DNA from: Betaproteobacteria bacterium | GTDB taxonomy: Bacteria; Pseudomonadota; Gammaproteobacteria; Burkholderiales; Usitatibacteraceae | Direction: 5' to 3' | DNA: 6,212 bases | NCBI GenBank assembly: GCA_012274175.1 | Contig: JAAOZZ010000093.1 | Coordinates: 1 to 6,212 of the forward strand | Part shown: positions 1 through 6,145 of the stretch, one piece after another | How the letters are laid out: the number at the start of each line of letters is the position of its first letter | Position numbering within the stretch: the stretch's first letter is position 1 | Translations under genes and position numbers: made by a program | Notes under the pieces: generated by a model | Database searches by the model: none | What the model was told of the DNA's origin: nothing | What the model saw: only the letters and a program-made list of their open reading frames with translations

Positions 1-1
1 G

Positions 2-724
2 CGCCGCGGCGCCTGCCTCGGCTACGAAGCGCTCGTGCGCGCCACCGACGGGGACGGCGAGCCGCTGGGGCCCGAGCGGCTCTTCGCGCGCTGCGCCGAC
101 GCGAGCCGCGTCGTGCTCGACTGGGCCTGCCGCGCGCTGCACCTGCGCAACTACGCCATCGTGGACCCGGGCAACCGCACCCTCTTCCTCAACGTGCATC
201 CCGAGGCGGCGGTGAGCGACGCGGGGTGGGGGCGCGAGCTGGGCGAGTTGATCCGCTACTACGGGCTTGTTCCCCGGCGCGTGTGCGTGGAGATCCTCGA
301 GTCCGAATGCAGCGACGAGGGCCTGCTGCGCGAAGCGGTGTCCATCTACCGCGCGCTGGGGGCGACGGTCGCAATGGACGATTTCGGCGTCGGGCGGTCC
401 AACTTCGACCGGGTGGTCGCGCTTCGTCCGGACGTGGTGAAGATCGACCGGTCGCTGCTGGGAGATGCGATGCCGGGCGAGGAGCGCGCCCGGCGCATGC
501 TCGCGCGCATGGTGGAGCTGCTGCACGAAGCGGGAGCGCGCGTGGCGATGGAGGGCATCGAGACCGAGGCCGAGGCCCGATTCGCGCTCGACGTGAAAGC
601 CGACTACCTGCAGGGACACTACCTCGCCGCACCCGATGCGGGGCTGGCCGACGAGGCCCCGGCGACCGCCCGTTTGCGAAGGCTGCTGGGTGCCACCAGC
701 GCCCGCAGCAGCGCCGCGGCGTAG
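2..724 (+). CDS. EAL-domain cyclic-di-GMP phosphodiesterase, 5' partial
   Basis: The frame is open from the window edge, so the gene starts upstream; a GTG at 35 lies inside the domain and is not the start. The protein would hydrolyse c-di-GMP to pGpG. The signature Y-E-A-L-V-R is at 23-40, with the catalytic Glu codon at 26-28. Other expected EAL residues are present: Asn in F-L-N-V-H-P (codon 191), Glu in V-E-I-L-E (290), the Asp-Asp pair (377-382), Lys in V-K-I-D-R (440), Glu in M-E-G-I-E-T (551) and Gln in L-Q-G-H-Y (611). All metal and catalytic positions I can align are therefore kept, which suggests an active enzyme. The loop-6 motif reads DDFGVGRSN instead of the usual DDFGTGYSS. The domain runs nearly to the C-terminus, followed by a short Ala-rich tail. 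Any sensory or GGDEF region would lie outside the window. It converges on the csbD-like gene with 8 bases between stop codons. Confidence 0.93.
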   Translation, partial: RRGACLGYEALVRATDGDGEPLGPERLFARCADASRVVLDWACRALHLRNYAIVDPGNRTLFLNVHPEAAVSDAGWGRELGELIRYYGLVPRRVCVEILESECSDEGLLREAVSIYRALGATVAMDDFGVGRSNFDRVVALRPDVVKIDRSLLGDAMPGEERARRMLARMVELLHEAGARVAMEGIETEAEARFALDVKADYLQGHYLAAPDAGLADEAPATARLRRLLGATSARSSAAA

Positions 725-732
725 GTGCCGAG

Positions 733-963
733 CTAGCGCGGGACGTCCGCCGGCCTGCGCGATGCCGTCGTGGACGCCACGGCCGTGGGGAAGCTCGTCT
801 CGGCGATGCGCCGGGATTCTGCGAGGGAAGCCTCGAGGCGGCCCAGCAGGCGCTCGCGCCGGCCGGCGATGCGCAGCCACGGATCGTGGGTCACGCCGCC
901 CCATTTCTCGAGGGCCCAGCCCTTCATCTCGCGCAGGTGGCCTTGGAACTGGTCGCTGTTCAT
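733..963 (-). CDS. CsbD/YjbJ-family stress-response protein
   Basis: This 76-aa protein has the CsbD-like pattern. It opens M-N-S-D-Q-F-Q-G, followed by a K-G-x-x-x-E-K-W-G segment (residues 14-22), then a T-x-D-x-x-x-x-I-A-G-R-R-E-R-L-L-G-R stretch matching the family's G-K/R-R-D/E-x-L-x-G-K/R core. The family consists of small hydrophilic general-stress proteins (E. coli YjbJ, Bacillus CsbD) of unclear molecular function. The last 25 or so residues, rich in Ala, Thr and Arg, extend past the usual domain and have no recognisable motif. The ATG at 963 is supported by an AGGAG Shine-Dalgarno seven bases upstream (complement of 971-975). It lies 19 bases downstream of the exported-protein gene on the same strand, so the two are probably cotranscribed. 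Confidence 0.85.
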   Translation of the reverse strand: MNSDQFQGHLREMKGWALEKWGGVTHDPWLRIAGRRERLLGRLEASLAESRRIAETSFPTAVASTTASRRPADVPR

Positions 964-982
964 CGTCGATCTCCTGGGTGGA

Positions 983-1246
983 TCACATCCAGTGCCCGCG
1001 TTCGCGCAGCACAGGAACCTTCCGGATCCGTGCGGTCAATACGGCACGGTGCATCGCCATGCATTGCGCCTCCCCGCCCCGGTCCGATGGGGACAGCGCG
1101 CACGGCAGCTCGGTCGCCACGGGAGCCGAGTCCTCGAACACGAGGACGCTCACCTCTCCCAGGGGGTCGGGAAGCGCGTTCGGATTTTCCGCGGCGAGGC
1201 CTGCGGGCAGGCAACAGGCGAGGCCCATTGCGAGGAGGTTCTTCAT
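983..1246 (-). CDS. Small exported protein of unknown function
   Basis: I do not recognise this 87-aa protein. The start at 1246 (M-K-N-L-L) is preferred over an in-frame ATG nine codons upstream, because a good Shine-Dalgarno (GGGAG) lies six bases before it and the protein then begins with a textbook signal peptide: Lys at 2, a hydrophobic core at residues 4-18 and a probable signal-peptidase I site after L-A-A (residues 17-19). Cys11 and Cys12 lie inside the hydrophobic core and do not fit a standard lipobox. The mature part is about 68 residues. It has a short hydrophobic strand (E-V-S-V-L-V-F), two cysteines (49 and 62) that could form a disulfide in the periplasm, and a basic C-terminus. 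It is the first gene of a likely two-gene unit with the csbD-like gene. Its function is unknown; a stress-related role is only inferred from the neighbour. Confidence 0.7.
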   Translation of the reverse strand: MKNLLAMGLACCLPAGLAAENPNALPDPLGEVSVLVFEDSAPVATELPCALSPSDRGGEAQCMAMHRAVLTARIRKVPVLRERGHWM

Positions 1247-1396
1247 GACCGTCTCCCTGGATTGTCCGTCCATATTGATCAGGCGGACCGGGCGGGGAAG
1301 TCGGACAGCCGAATTTCCGGCCTAGGATTCGTCTGATATTTGCGTGGGACGGGTCCTACATCCGCGTGCACCGGCAAGCGCGATGATCGCGCCATG

Positions 1397-1422
1397 AAAA
1401 AGGCCCGCCGAAGCGGGCCTTC
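1397..1422 (-). terminator. Rho-independent terminator of pilT-pilU
   Basis: A perfect inverted repeat, AGGCCCGC (1401-1408) and GCGGGCCT (1413-1420), closes on a four-base loop. It extends by A-T pairs to about 1399-1422. Read on the minus strand, the stem is followed directly by a run of five T, ending at 1397. It sits 23 bases past the pilU stop codon, as expected for the end of the pilT-pilU transcript. On the + strand the stem is followed by only two T, so termination should favour the minus strand. Confidence 0.9.
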
Positions 1423-1444
1423 GCTTGCGGGGGCGAGGGCCGCG

Positions 1445-2584
1445 CTACTTCACGATCTCCAGGTGCTCGAGGCCCGAGCCCAGGTCGCGGTTCTTCGCGT
1501 TCTTGCTCTCCAGCTTGATCTTCAGCCTCAGGTCGTTCACCGAGTCGGCGTTCCTCAGCGCGTCCTCGTAGGTGATCATGTCCTCCTCGAAGAGGTCGAA
1601 GAGCGCCTGGTCGAAGGTCTGCATGCCAAGCTCGCGCGAGCGTGCGATGAGGGCCTTCATCTCGTGCACCTCGCCCTTGAAGATGAGGTCGGCCATGAGC
1701 GGCGAGTTGAGCATGATCTCGATCGCGGCCACGCGCCCCTTGCTGCCCTTCTTGGGGATCAGGCGCTGGGAGATGATCGCCTTCAGGTTGAGCGACAGGT
1801 CCATGAGCAGCTGGGCGCGGCGCTCCTCGGGGAAGAAGTTGATGATGCGGTCCAGGGCCTGGTTGGTGGAGTTGGCGTGCAGCGTCGACATGCACAGGTG
1901 GCCCGTCTCCGCGAAGGCGATGCCGTACTCCATCGTCTCCCGCTCGCGGATCTCGCCGATCAGGATCACGTCGGGCGCCTGGCGCAGCGTGTTCTTGAGC
2001 GCCGCGAACCAGGTATCGGTGTCCACGCCCACTTCGCGCTGCGTGATGATGCAGTTCCGGTGCTCGTGGACGTACTCGACCGGGTCCTCGATGGTGATGA
2101 TGTGCCCGTAGCTGTTCTCGTTGCGGTGCCCGATCATCGCGGCGAGGGACGTGGACTTGCCCGAGCCCGTTCCGCCCACGAAGATCACGAGCCCGCGCTT
2201 GGTCATGGCCACGTCGCGCAGCACGTGGGGCAGGCCCAGGTCGTCGAACTTCGGGATCGTGGTGGTGATCGTGCGCAGCACCAGGCCCACCCGGCCCTGC
2301 TGCACGAACGCGTTCACGCGGAAGCGCCCGACGCCCGAGGGGCTGATGGCGAAGTTGCACTCGTTGGTCGCCTCGAACTCGGCCGCCTGCTTGTCGGTCA
2401 TGATCGAGCGGGCGAGCTCCTGGGTGTGCACCGGAGACAGGCTCTGCTGCGACACGGGAGTCACCTTGCCGTCCACCTTCATCGCCGGCGGGAAGCCCGC
2501 GGTGATGAACAGGTCCGAGCCCCGGCGCGCGACCAGGGCGCGCAGCAGGTCGTGCATGAACTTCAGGGATTGTTCGCGTTCCAT
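1445..2584 (-). CDS. pilU: PilU, type IV pilus retraction ATPase paralogue
   Basis: This 379-aa cytoplasmic hexameric ATPase of the secretion/PilT family has a length typical of PilU. An N-terminal PAS-like domain (about 1-115) is followed by the ATPase domain. The Walker A motif G-G-T-G-S-G-K-S-T is at 137-145, the Asp box I-E-D-P-V-E-Y at 165-171, the Walker B segment V-I-L-I-G-E-I-R-E around Glu211, and the His box E-T-G-H at 226-229 with a second His at 236. PilU features are the Walker B ending I-R-E-R-E-T-M-E and the charged C-terminal tail (about 350-379) that PilT lacks. PilU works with PilT in pilus retraction and usually depends on PilT to support twitching. The ATG at 2584 has an AAGGAG Shine-Dalgarno seven bases upstream. 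It lies 22 bases after pilT on the same strand, so the pair is probably cotranscribed. Confidence 0.96.
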   Translation of the reverse strand: MEREQSLKFMHDLLRALVARRGSDLFITAGFPPAMKVDGKVTPVSQQSLSPVHTQELARSIMTDKQAAEFEATNECNFAISPSGVGRFRVNAFVQQGRVGLVLRTITTTIPKFDDLGLPHVLRDVAMTKRGLVIFVGGTGSGKSTSLAAMIGHRNENSYGHIITIEDPVEYVHEHRNCIITQREVGVDTDTWFAALKNTLRQAPDVILIGEIRERETMEYGIAFAETGHLCMSTLHANSTNQALDRIINFFPEERRAQLLMDLSLNLKAIISQRLIPKKGSKGRVAAIEIMLNSPLMADLIFKGEVHEMKALIARSRELGMQTFDQALFDLFEEDMITYEDALRNADSVNDLRLKIKLESKNAKNRDLGSGLEHLEIVK

Positions 2585-2606
2585 GGAGGGGCTCCTTGGC
2601 CGGCCT

Positions 2607-3653
2607 TCAGCCGCCGATGAAGATGTCCTTGTTGGCCGCCTTGGTGCGCGCTTCGGGGGTGGAGACGAGGTTCCTCTTGACCAGCTCCATCAGGTTCTGG
2701 TCGAGCGTCTGCATCCCCAGCGCCTGGCCGGTCTGGATGGACGAGTACATCTGCGCCACCTTGGCCTCGCGGATCAGGTTGCGGATGGCGGGCGTGCCGA
2801 TCATGATCTCGTGCGCCGCGATGCGGCCGCTGCCGTCCTTGGTCTTGCACAGCGTCTGCGATATCACGGCGCGCAGCGATTCCGAGAGCATCGCGCGGAT
2901 CATTTCCTTCTCCGCGGCGGGGAACACGTCGATGATGCGGTCCACGGTCTTCGCGGCCGAGGACGTGTGCAGCGTTCCGAACACGAGGTGGCCCGTTTCC
3001 GCGGCGGTCATCGCGAGGCGGATGGTCTCCAGGTCGCGCATCTCGCCCACGAGGATGATGTCCGGGTCCTCGCGCAGCGCGCTTCGCAGCGCGTTGGAGA
3101 ACGACAGCGTGTGGGGTCCCACCTCGCGCTGGTTCATGAGGCACTTCTTCGACTCGTGGACGAATTCGATCGGGTCCTCGACCGTGAGGATGTGGCCGTA
3201 CTCGTTCTCGTTCACGTGGTTGACCATCGCCGCGAGTGTCGTGGACTTGCCCGATCCCGTGGGGCCCGTCACCAGCACCAGGCCGCGCGGCTGGTTGGAG
3301 ATCTCGGCGAAGATCTTCGGGGCGTTCAGCTCCTCGAGGGTGAGCACCTTGGACGGAATCGTCCGGAACACCGCACCCGCGCCGCGGTTCTGGTTGAACG
3401 CGTTCACGCGGAAGCGCGCGAGGTTCGGGATCTCGAACGAGAAGTCGCACTCGAGCGTCTCCTCGTAGTTCTTGCGCTGCGAGTCGTTCATGATGTCGTA
3501 CACCATCCCGTGCACGTCCTTGTGCTCGAGCGGGGGCACGTTGATGCGCCGGACGTCGCCGTGCACGCGGATCATGGGCGGGAGGCCCGCGGACAGGTGA
3601 AGGTCGGAGGCCTTGTTCTTGACGGAAAAGGCGAGCAGCTCGGCGATGTCCAT
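2607..3653 (-). CDS. pilT: PilT, type IV pilus retraction ATPase
   Basis: PilT is the motor that depolymerises the type IV pilus, powering twitching motility and DNA uptake. The start at 3653 gives 348 aa beginning M-D-I-A-E-L-L, the usual PilT N-terminus and close to the family length of about 345. An upstream in-frame ATG (3767) would add 38 residues that look like non-coding sequence and overlap yggS, so it is rejected. Motifs: Walker A G-P-T-G-S-G-K-S-T at 130-138, Asp box V-E-D-P-I-E-F at 158-164, Walker B with Glu204 in V-G-E-M-R-D, His box E-T-G-H at 219-222 with a second His at 229, and A-I-R-N-L-I-R-E at 289-296, the motif required for retraction in PilT. A weak AGGA lies about ten bases before the start. 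It is the first gene of the pilT-pilU unit and diverges from yggS. Confidence 0.97.
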   Translation of the reverse strand: MDIAELLAFSVKNKASDLHLSAGLPPMIRVHGDVRRINVPPLEHKDVHGMVYDIMNDSQRKNYEETLECDFSFEIPNLARFRVNAFNQNRGAGAVFRTIPSKVLTLEELNAPKIFAEISNQPRGLVLVTGPTGSGKSTTLAAMVNHVNENEYGHILTVEDPIEFVHESKKCLMNQREVGPHTLSFSNALRSALREDPDIILVGEMRDLETIRLAMTAAETGHLVFGTLHTSSAAKTVDRIIDVFPAAEKEMIRAMLSESLRAVISQTLCKTKDGSGRIAAHEIMIGTPAIRNLIREAKVAQMYSSIQTGQALGMQTLDQNLMELVKRNLVSTPEARTKAANKDIFIGG

Positions 3654-3675
3654 GGTTCCGGTTTCCTGGAGGACG

Positions 3676-3699
3676 CGGGGCGCCGAGGGCGAAGCCCCG
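3676..3699 (-). other. GC-rich hairpin in the pilT leader
   Basis: CGGGGC at 3676-3681 and GCCCCG at 3694-3699 can form a 6-bp stem around a 12-base loop. If pilT starts at the proposed promoter, this hairpin lies inside the 5' untranslated leader, about 22 bases before the start codon. It has no T run and is not a terminator. A role in translation or message stability is possible but unproven. Confidence 0.35.
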
Positions 3700-3710
3700 G
3701 GTCGCTGGAG

Positions 3711-3716
3711 TAGAAT
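3711..3716 (+). promoter_or_regulatory. Probable -10 element for yggS-proC-yggT
   Basis: TAGAAT matches the sigma-70 -10 consensus TATAAT at five of six positions and stands out in a GC-rich region. Transcription would start near 3723, giving a leader of only about 18 bases before the yggS ATG. I see no good -35 element at 16-18 bases upstream (the sequence there is GC-rich) and no TG extension, so an activator may be needed or the promoter may be weak. Confidence 0.5.
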
Positions 3717-3737
3717 GCGCCTCGAAAAGTCGAACCG

Positions 3738-3767
3738 ATTATGTCCCCAATCGACGCCAACCTGCAA
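3738..3767 (-). promoter_or_regulatory. Possible pilT-pilU promoter overlapping yggS start
   Basis: On the minus strand CATAAT (3743 to 3738) matches the -10 consensus at five of six positions. A weak -35, TTGCAG (3767 to 3762), matches three of six with an 18-base spacer. Transcription would start near 3731, giving a leader of about 78 bases to the pilT ATG. The -10 covers the yggS start codon (3741-3743) and the -35 lies inside yggS. Confidence 0.4.
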
Positions 3768-4433
3768 GCCGTAAGAAGGCGCATTTCCGAGGCGTTACAA
3801 GGGGATAGCCGCGCGATCACATTGGTGGCGGTATCGAAGTCCCAGCCGCCCGAGGCGATACGCGCCGCTTTCGCTGCGGGCTGCCGCGATTTCGGCGAAA
3901 GCTACGTGCAGGAAGCGCTGCCGAAAATGGCCGCGCTCGCGGACCTGGAGGCGCGCTGGCACTACATCGGCCGCCTGCAGGGCAACAAGGCGCGCGACGT
4001 GGCCGAGCGGTTCGACTGGGTGCACGCCGTGGACCGCGCGCGCATCGCCGGGGCGCTTTCCCGCGCGCGGCCGGAATCCCGCGCTGCACTCGATGTCTGC
4101 ATCCAGGTGAACATCAGCGGCGAGGCGGCCAAGGGCGGCGTCGCCCCCGAGGAAGCGCTGGACCTCGCGCGCGCGGTGGCCGCGCTGCCGCGCCTGAGGC
4201 TGCGCGGCCTGATGGGCATGGCGCGCTTCACCGACCGCCCCGAGGAGAGCCGCGCGCAGTTCGCGCTGCTGCGACGCACGAAGGAGCGCCTGGCCGCGGC
4301 GGGCGTCGAGCTGGACACGCTCTCCATGGGCATGAGCGGGGATTTCCCGAGCGCGCTCGCCGAAGGCGCGACCCTGGTGCGCATCGGCACCGCGATTTTC
4401 GGCGCGCGCGACGGCGCCCGCGCCGCGGCATGA
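3741..4433 (+). CDS. yggS: YggS/PLPBP-family pyridoxal phosphate homeostasis protein
   Basis: This 230-aa protein, of normal length for the family, is a cytoplasmic single-domain TIM-barrel like the N-terminal domain of alanine racemase. It binds pyridoxal 5'-phosphate and buffers its free level, with no known enzymatic activity. The PLP lysine is Lys33 in L-V-A-V-S-K. Further family motifs are F-G-E-S-Y-V-Q-E (commonly F-G-E-N-Y-V-Q-E), W-H-Y-I-G-R-L-Q-G-N-K (commonly W-H-x-I-G-x-L-Q-x-N-K), and the C-terminal phosphate-binding stretch L-S-M-G-M-S-G-D-F with V-R-I-G-T-A-I-F-G. The ATG at 3741 has no clear Shine-Dalgarno, but the leader is short and the protein starts at the usual place. It is the first gene of the yggS-proC-yggT operon and diverges from pilT, an arrangement also seen in Pseudomonas. 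Confidence 0.95.
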   Translation: MSPIDANLQAVRRRISEALQGDSRAITLVAVSKSQPPEAIRAAFAAGCRDFGESYVQEALPKMAALADLEARWHYIGRLQGNKARDVAERFDWVHAVDRARIAGALSRARPESRAALDVCIQVNISGEAAKGGVAPEEALDLARAVAALPRLRLRGLMGMARFTDRPEESRAQFALLRRTKERLAAAGVELDTLSMGMSGDFPSALAEGATLVRIGTAIFGARDGARAAA

Positions 4434-4443
4434 GGAACGTCAT

Positions 4444-5256
4444 TTGAAGATCGCATTCGTGGGCGGGGGCAACATGGCGCGCGCCATCCTGGGCGGTCTG
4501 GTCGCCAAGGGCATTCGCCCCGAAGACATCGCCGTGATCGAGGTGGATCCCGTGGCGCGGTTGAAGCTCGTGGCCGACTTCGGCGTGGCCACCCTGGAAG
4601 CCCCCGGGACGGCGCTCGCCAAGACCGACGTCGTGGTGATGGCGGTCAAGCCCCAGCAGATGCGCGAGGCGGCCACCGCGCTTGCGCCCTGGGTGGGCGA
4701 CCCGCTCGTGGTCTCGATCGCGGCGGGCATCCGCCTCGAGGCCCTGGGCCGCTGGCTGGGAGGAAAGCGCCGGCTCGTGCGTGCGATGCCCAATACGCCC
4801 GCGCTGGTGCATGCGGGCATCACGGGCCTGTACGCCTCCCCCGACGTGGGCGCCGACGACCGCCAGGCGGCGGAGGACCTGCTCGCCGCGGTGGGCGCCA
4901 CGCTCTGGTTCGAGGACGAGGGCGACCTGGACGCCGTGACCGCGGTCTCCGGCAGCGGCCCGGCGTACGTCTTCTACGCGATGGAGGCGCTCGAGCAGGC
5001 GGCGCGCGAGCTGGGGCTCGCCGAGGGCGCTTCGCGCTCGCTTGCGCTCTGGACCTTCACCGGCGCCACCAAGCTCGCCATCGAGCGCGGCGAGGAGCCG
5101 GCGCGGCTGCGCGCGCAGGTGACCTCGAAGGGAGGAACCACGGAGCGCGCCCTGGAAGTGCTCGAGGCGGGCGCGGTGCGGCAGCGCTTCGTCGAGGCGG
5201 TGAAGGCGGCGTGCGCGCGCTCGCGCGAGCTGGGCGAAGCCCTGGGAAAGGACTGA
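4444..5256 (+). CDS. proC: Pyrroline-5-carboxylate reductase
   Basis: This 270-aa enzyme, of typical ProC length, reduces 1-pyrroline-5-carboxylate to L-proline with NAD(P)H, the last step of proline synthesis, in the cytoplasm. The N-terminal Rossmann fold carries G-G-G-N-M-A (residues 7-12), then A-V-K-P-Q (67-71) and M-P-N-T-P-A (115-120). The C-terminal dimerisation and substrate domain has V-S-G-S-G-P-A-Y (168-175) and V-T-S-K-G-G-T-T (226-233). The start is TTG at 4444: no in-frame ATG or GTG fits, the protein then begins M-K-I-A-F-V-G directly before the nucleotide-binding loop, and a GAGGA Shine-Dalgarno (4432-4436) is seven bases away. That site overlaps the yggS stop codon, which suggests translational coupling. 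The gap to yggS is 10 bases and to yggT 3 bases. Confidence 0.96.
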   Translation: MKIAFVGGGNMARAILGGLVAKGIRPEDIAVIEVDPVARLKLVADFGVATLEAPGTALAKTDVVVMAVKPQQMREAATALAPWVGDPLVVSIAAGIRLEALGRWLGGKRRLVRAMPNTPALVHAGITGLYASPDVGADDRQAAEDLLAAVGATLWFEDEGDLDAVTAVSGSGPAYVFYAMEALEQAARELGLAEGASRSLALWTFTGATKLAIERGEEPARLRAQVTSKGGTTERALEVLEAGAVRQRFVEAVKAACARSRELGEALGKD

Positions 5257-5259
5257 ACG

Positions 5260-5853
5260 ATGCCGATGCTCGCCCAGGCGGTCGCCCTCATCGTGACCGC
5301 GCTCTTCGACCTCGTGATCCTGGCCGCCCTGGTGCGCTTCTGGATGCAGGCGCTGCGGGCGCCGGCGCGCAATCCCATCGCCCAGTTCTCCATGGCGCTC
5401 ACGGATTTCGCGGTGCGGCCGCTGCGCCGCGTGGTGCCGGGACTCTACCGCCTCGACCTCGCGTCCTTCATCGCGGCGTGGGCGTTCGAATTCCTGCTCC
5501 AGGTGATCCTTACCTGGCTCCTCGGCGCCTCTCCGTTCGACAGCCCCGGGGTGCTGCCGATCCTGCTCTTCGTGGCCTTCGTGATGCTGATCCGCCTCTC
5601 GATCTACGTGTTCATGGGGGCGATCATCATCCAGGCGGTGCTCTCGTGGGTGAGCGCCCATCACCCCGTGGCGCCGTTCTTCGACGCGCTCACGCGCCCG
5701 TTCCTGCGCCCGGTGCAGCGGGTGATCCCGCCGATCGGCGGCGTGGACATCTCGCCGCTCTTCGTCTTCATCTTCTTCCAGCTCCTGCTGATGGTGCCGG
5801 TGGCGTGGCTCGAGCACGAAGGCGCCCTGATGGTGCAGCGCGCGATCCTCTAG
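5260..5853 (+). CDS. yggT: YggT-family integral membrane protein
   Basis: This 197-aa inner-membrane protein has two tandem YggT domains. Hydrophobic segments lie at about residues 5-28, 66-90, 98-128 and 164-185, giving four likely spans. Each half contains the family's amphipathic stretch. One is N-P-I-A-Q-F-S-M-A-L-T-D-F with R-P-L-R-R-V-V-P (38-60). The other is H-P-V-A-P-F-F-D-A-L-T with R-P-V-Q-R-V-I-P-P (135-158). These are about 97 residues apart and clearly arose by internal duplication. The biochemical role of the family is not settled; links to osmotic tolerance and to membrane or division processes have been proposed. The ATG at 5260 follows the proC stop by three bases, with AAGGA near the end of proC serving as ribosome-binding site. 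It is the last clear gene of the operon. Confidence 0.94.
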   Translation: MPMLAQAVALIVTALFDLVILAALVRFWMQALRAPARNPIAQFSMALTDFAVRPLRRVVPGLYRLDLASFIAAWAFEFLLQVILTWLLGASPFDSPGVLPILLFVAFVMLIRLSIYVFMGAIIIQAVLSWVSAHHPVAPFFDALTRPFLRPVQRVIPPIGGVDISPLFVFIFFQLLLMVPVAWLEHEGALMVQRAIL

Positions 5854-5950
5854 GGCCGCAATATTCGGCGCCGCGCTCGACGTTTTCCCCGCGCCGGGAA
5901 GGCGCAGCATTCGCTATGCCTTCGCATTGGATGGGGCCTACTGTGGGCCC

Positions 5951-6145
5951 ATGACCGACGCCTTCGATATCCTCGTCCTCTTCGCATTCTTCGCCCCCAT
6001 GGCGCTGCTGGTGGCGCTCAACCTCGCCACGCTGCGCCCACCGCTGCGTCCCGGGATGCCGCACCCGCCACCGCGGCCGCAGTGCGCAGCGGGCGTCGCG
6101 CCCCAGGCGCCCGTCGAGGCGGAAGCCCTGCGCGAGGCGGCATGA
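5951..6145 (+). CDS. Probable small single-span membrane protein
   Basis: I do not recognise this 64-aa protein. The start chosen is the ATG at 5951 (M-T-D-A-F-D-I-L); an in-frame TTG at 5927 would add eight residues with no hydrophobic continuity. Residues 5-27 form one strongly hydrophobic segment rich in Leu, Phe and Ala (F-D-I-L-V-L-F-A-F-F), suitable as a membrane anchor. After it comes a Pro- and Arg-rich tail (about 29-43) and an Ala- and Glu-rich end with one Cys. Codon third positions are almost all G or C, as in the neighbouring genes, which supports real coding. The ribosome-binding site is poor: GTGGG lies only three bases before the ATG. It is 97 bases after yggT with no convincing terminator between, so it may be transcribed with it or on its own. 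Confidence 0.5.
   Translation: MTDAFDILVLFAFFAPMALLVALNLATLRPPLRPGMPHPPPRPQCAAGVAPQAPVEAEALREAA

Noticed and set aside
226..1248. A 340-codon + strand frame spanning the EAL gene end and the csbD-like region
   Set aside because: It overlaps three better-supported genes on other frames and strands, and its Arg/Gly/Ala-rich translation has no recognisable motif.
1340..2620. A 426-codon + strand open frame antisense to pilU
   Set aside because: It lies opposite pilU, has skewed composition (His, Arg, Leu and Val rich) with no domain, and reflects the high GC content of the real gene. The same applies to the 530-codon frame at 2121-3713 opposite pilT.
3654..3767. N-terminal extension of PilT to an ATG at 3767
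   Set aside because: The extra 38 residues have no PilT similarity, overlap the yggS start and the proposed promoters, and the canonical M-D-I-A-E-L-L start is at 3653.
5885..5900. TTCCC/GGGAA inverted repeat after yggT as a terminator
   Set aside because: The stem is only five base pairs, two of them A-T, and no T run follows it on the + strand.
4228..5910. A 560-codon minus-strand open frame
   Set aside because: It is opposite yggS, proC and yggT, all strongly identified by motif. Its product is low-complexity Arg/His/Glu-rich sequence typical of antisense frames in high-GC DNA.
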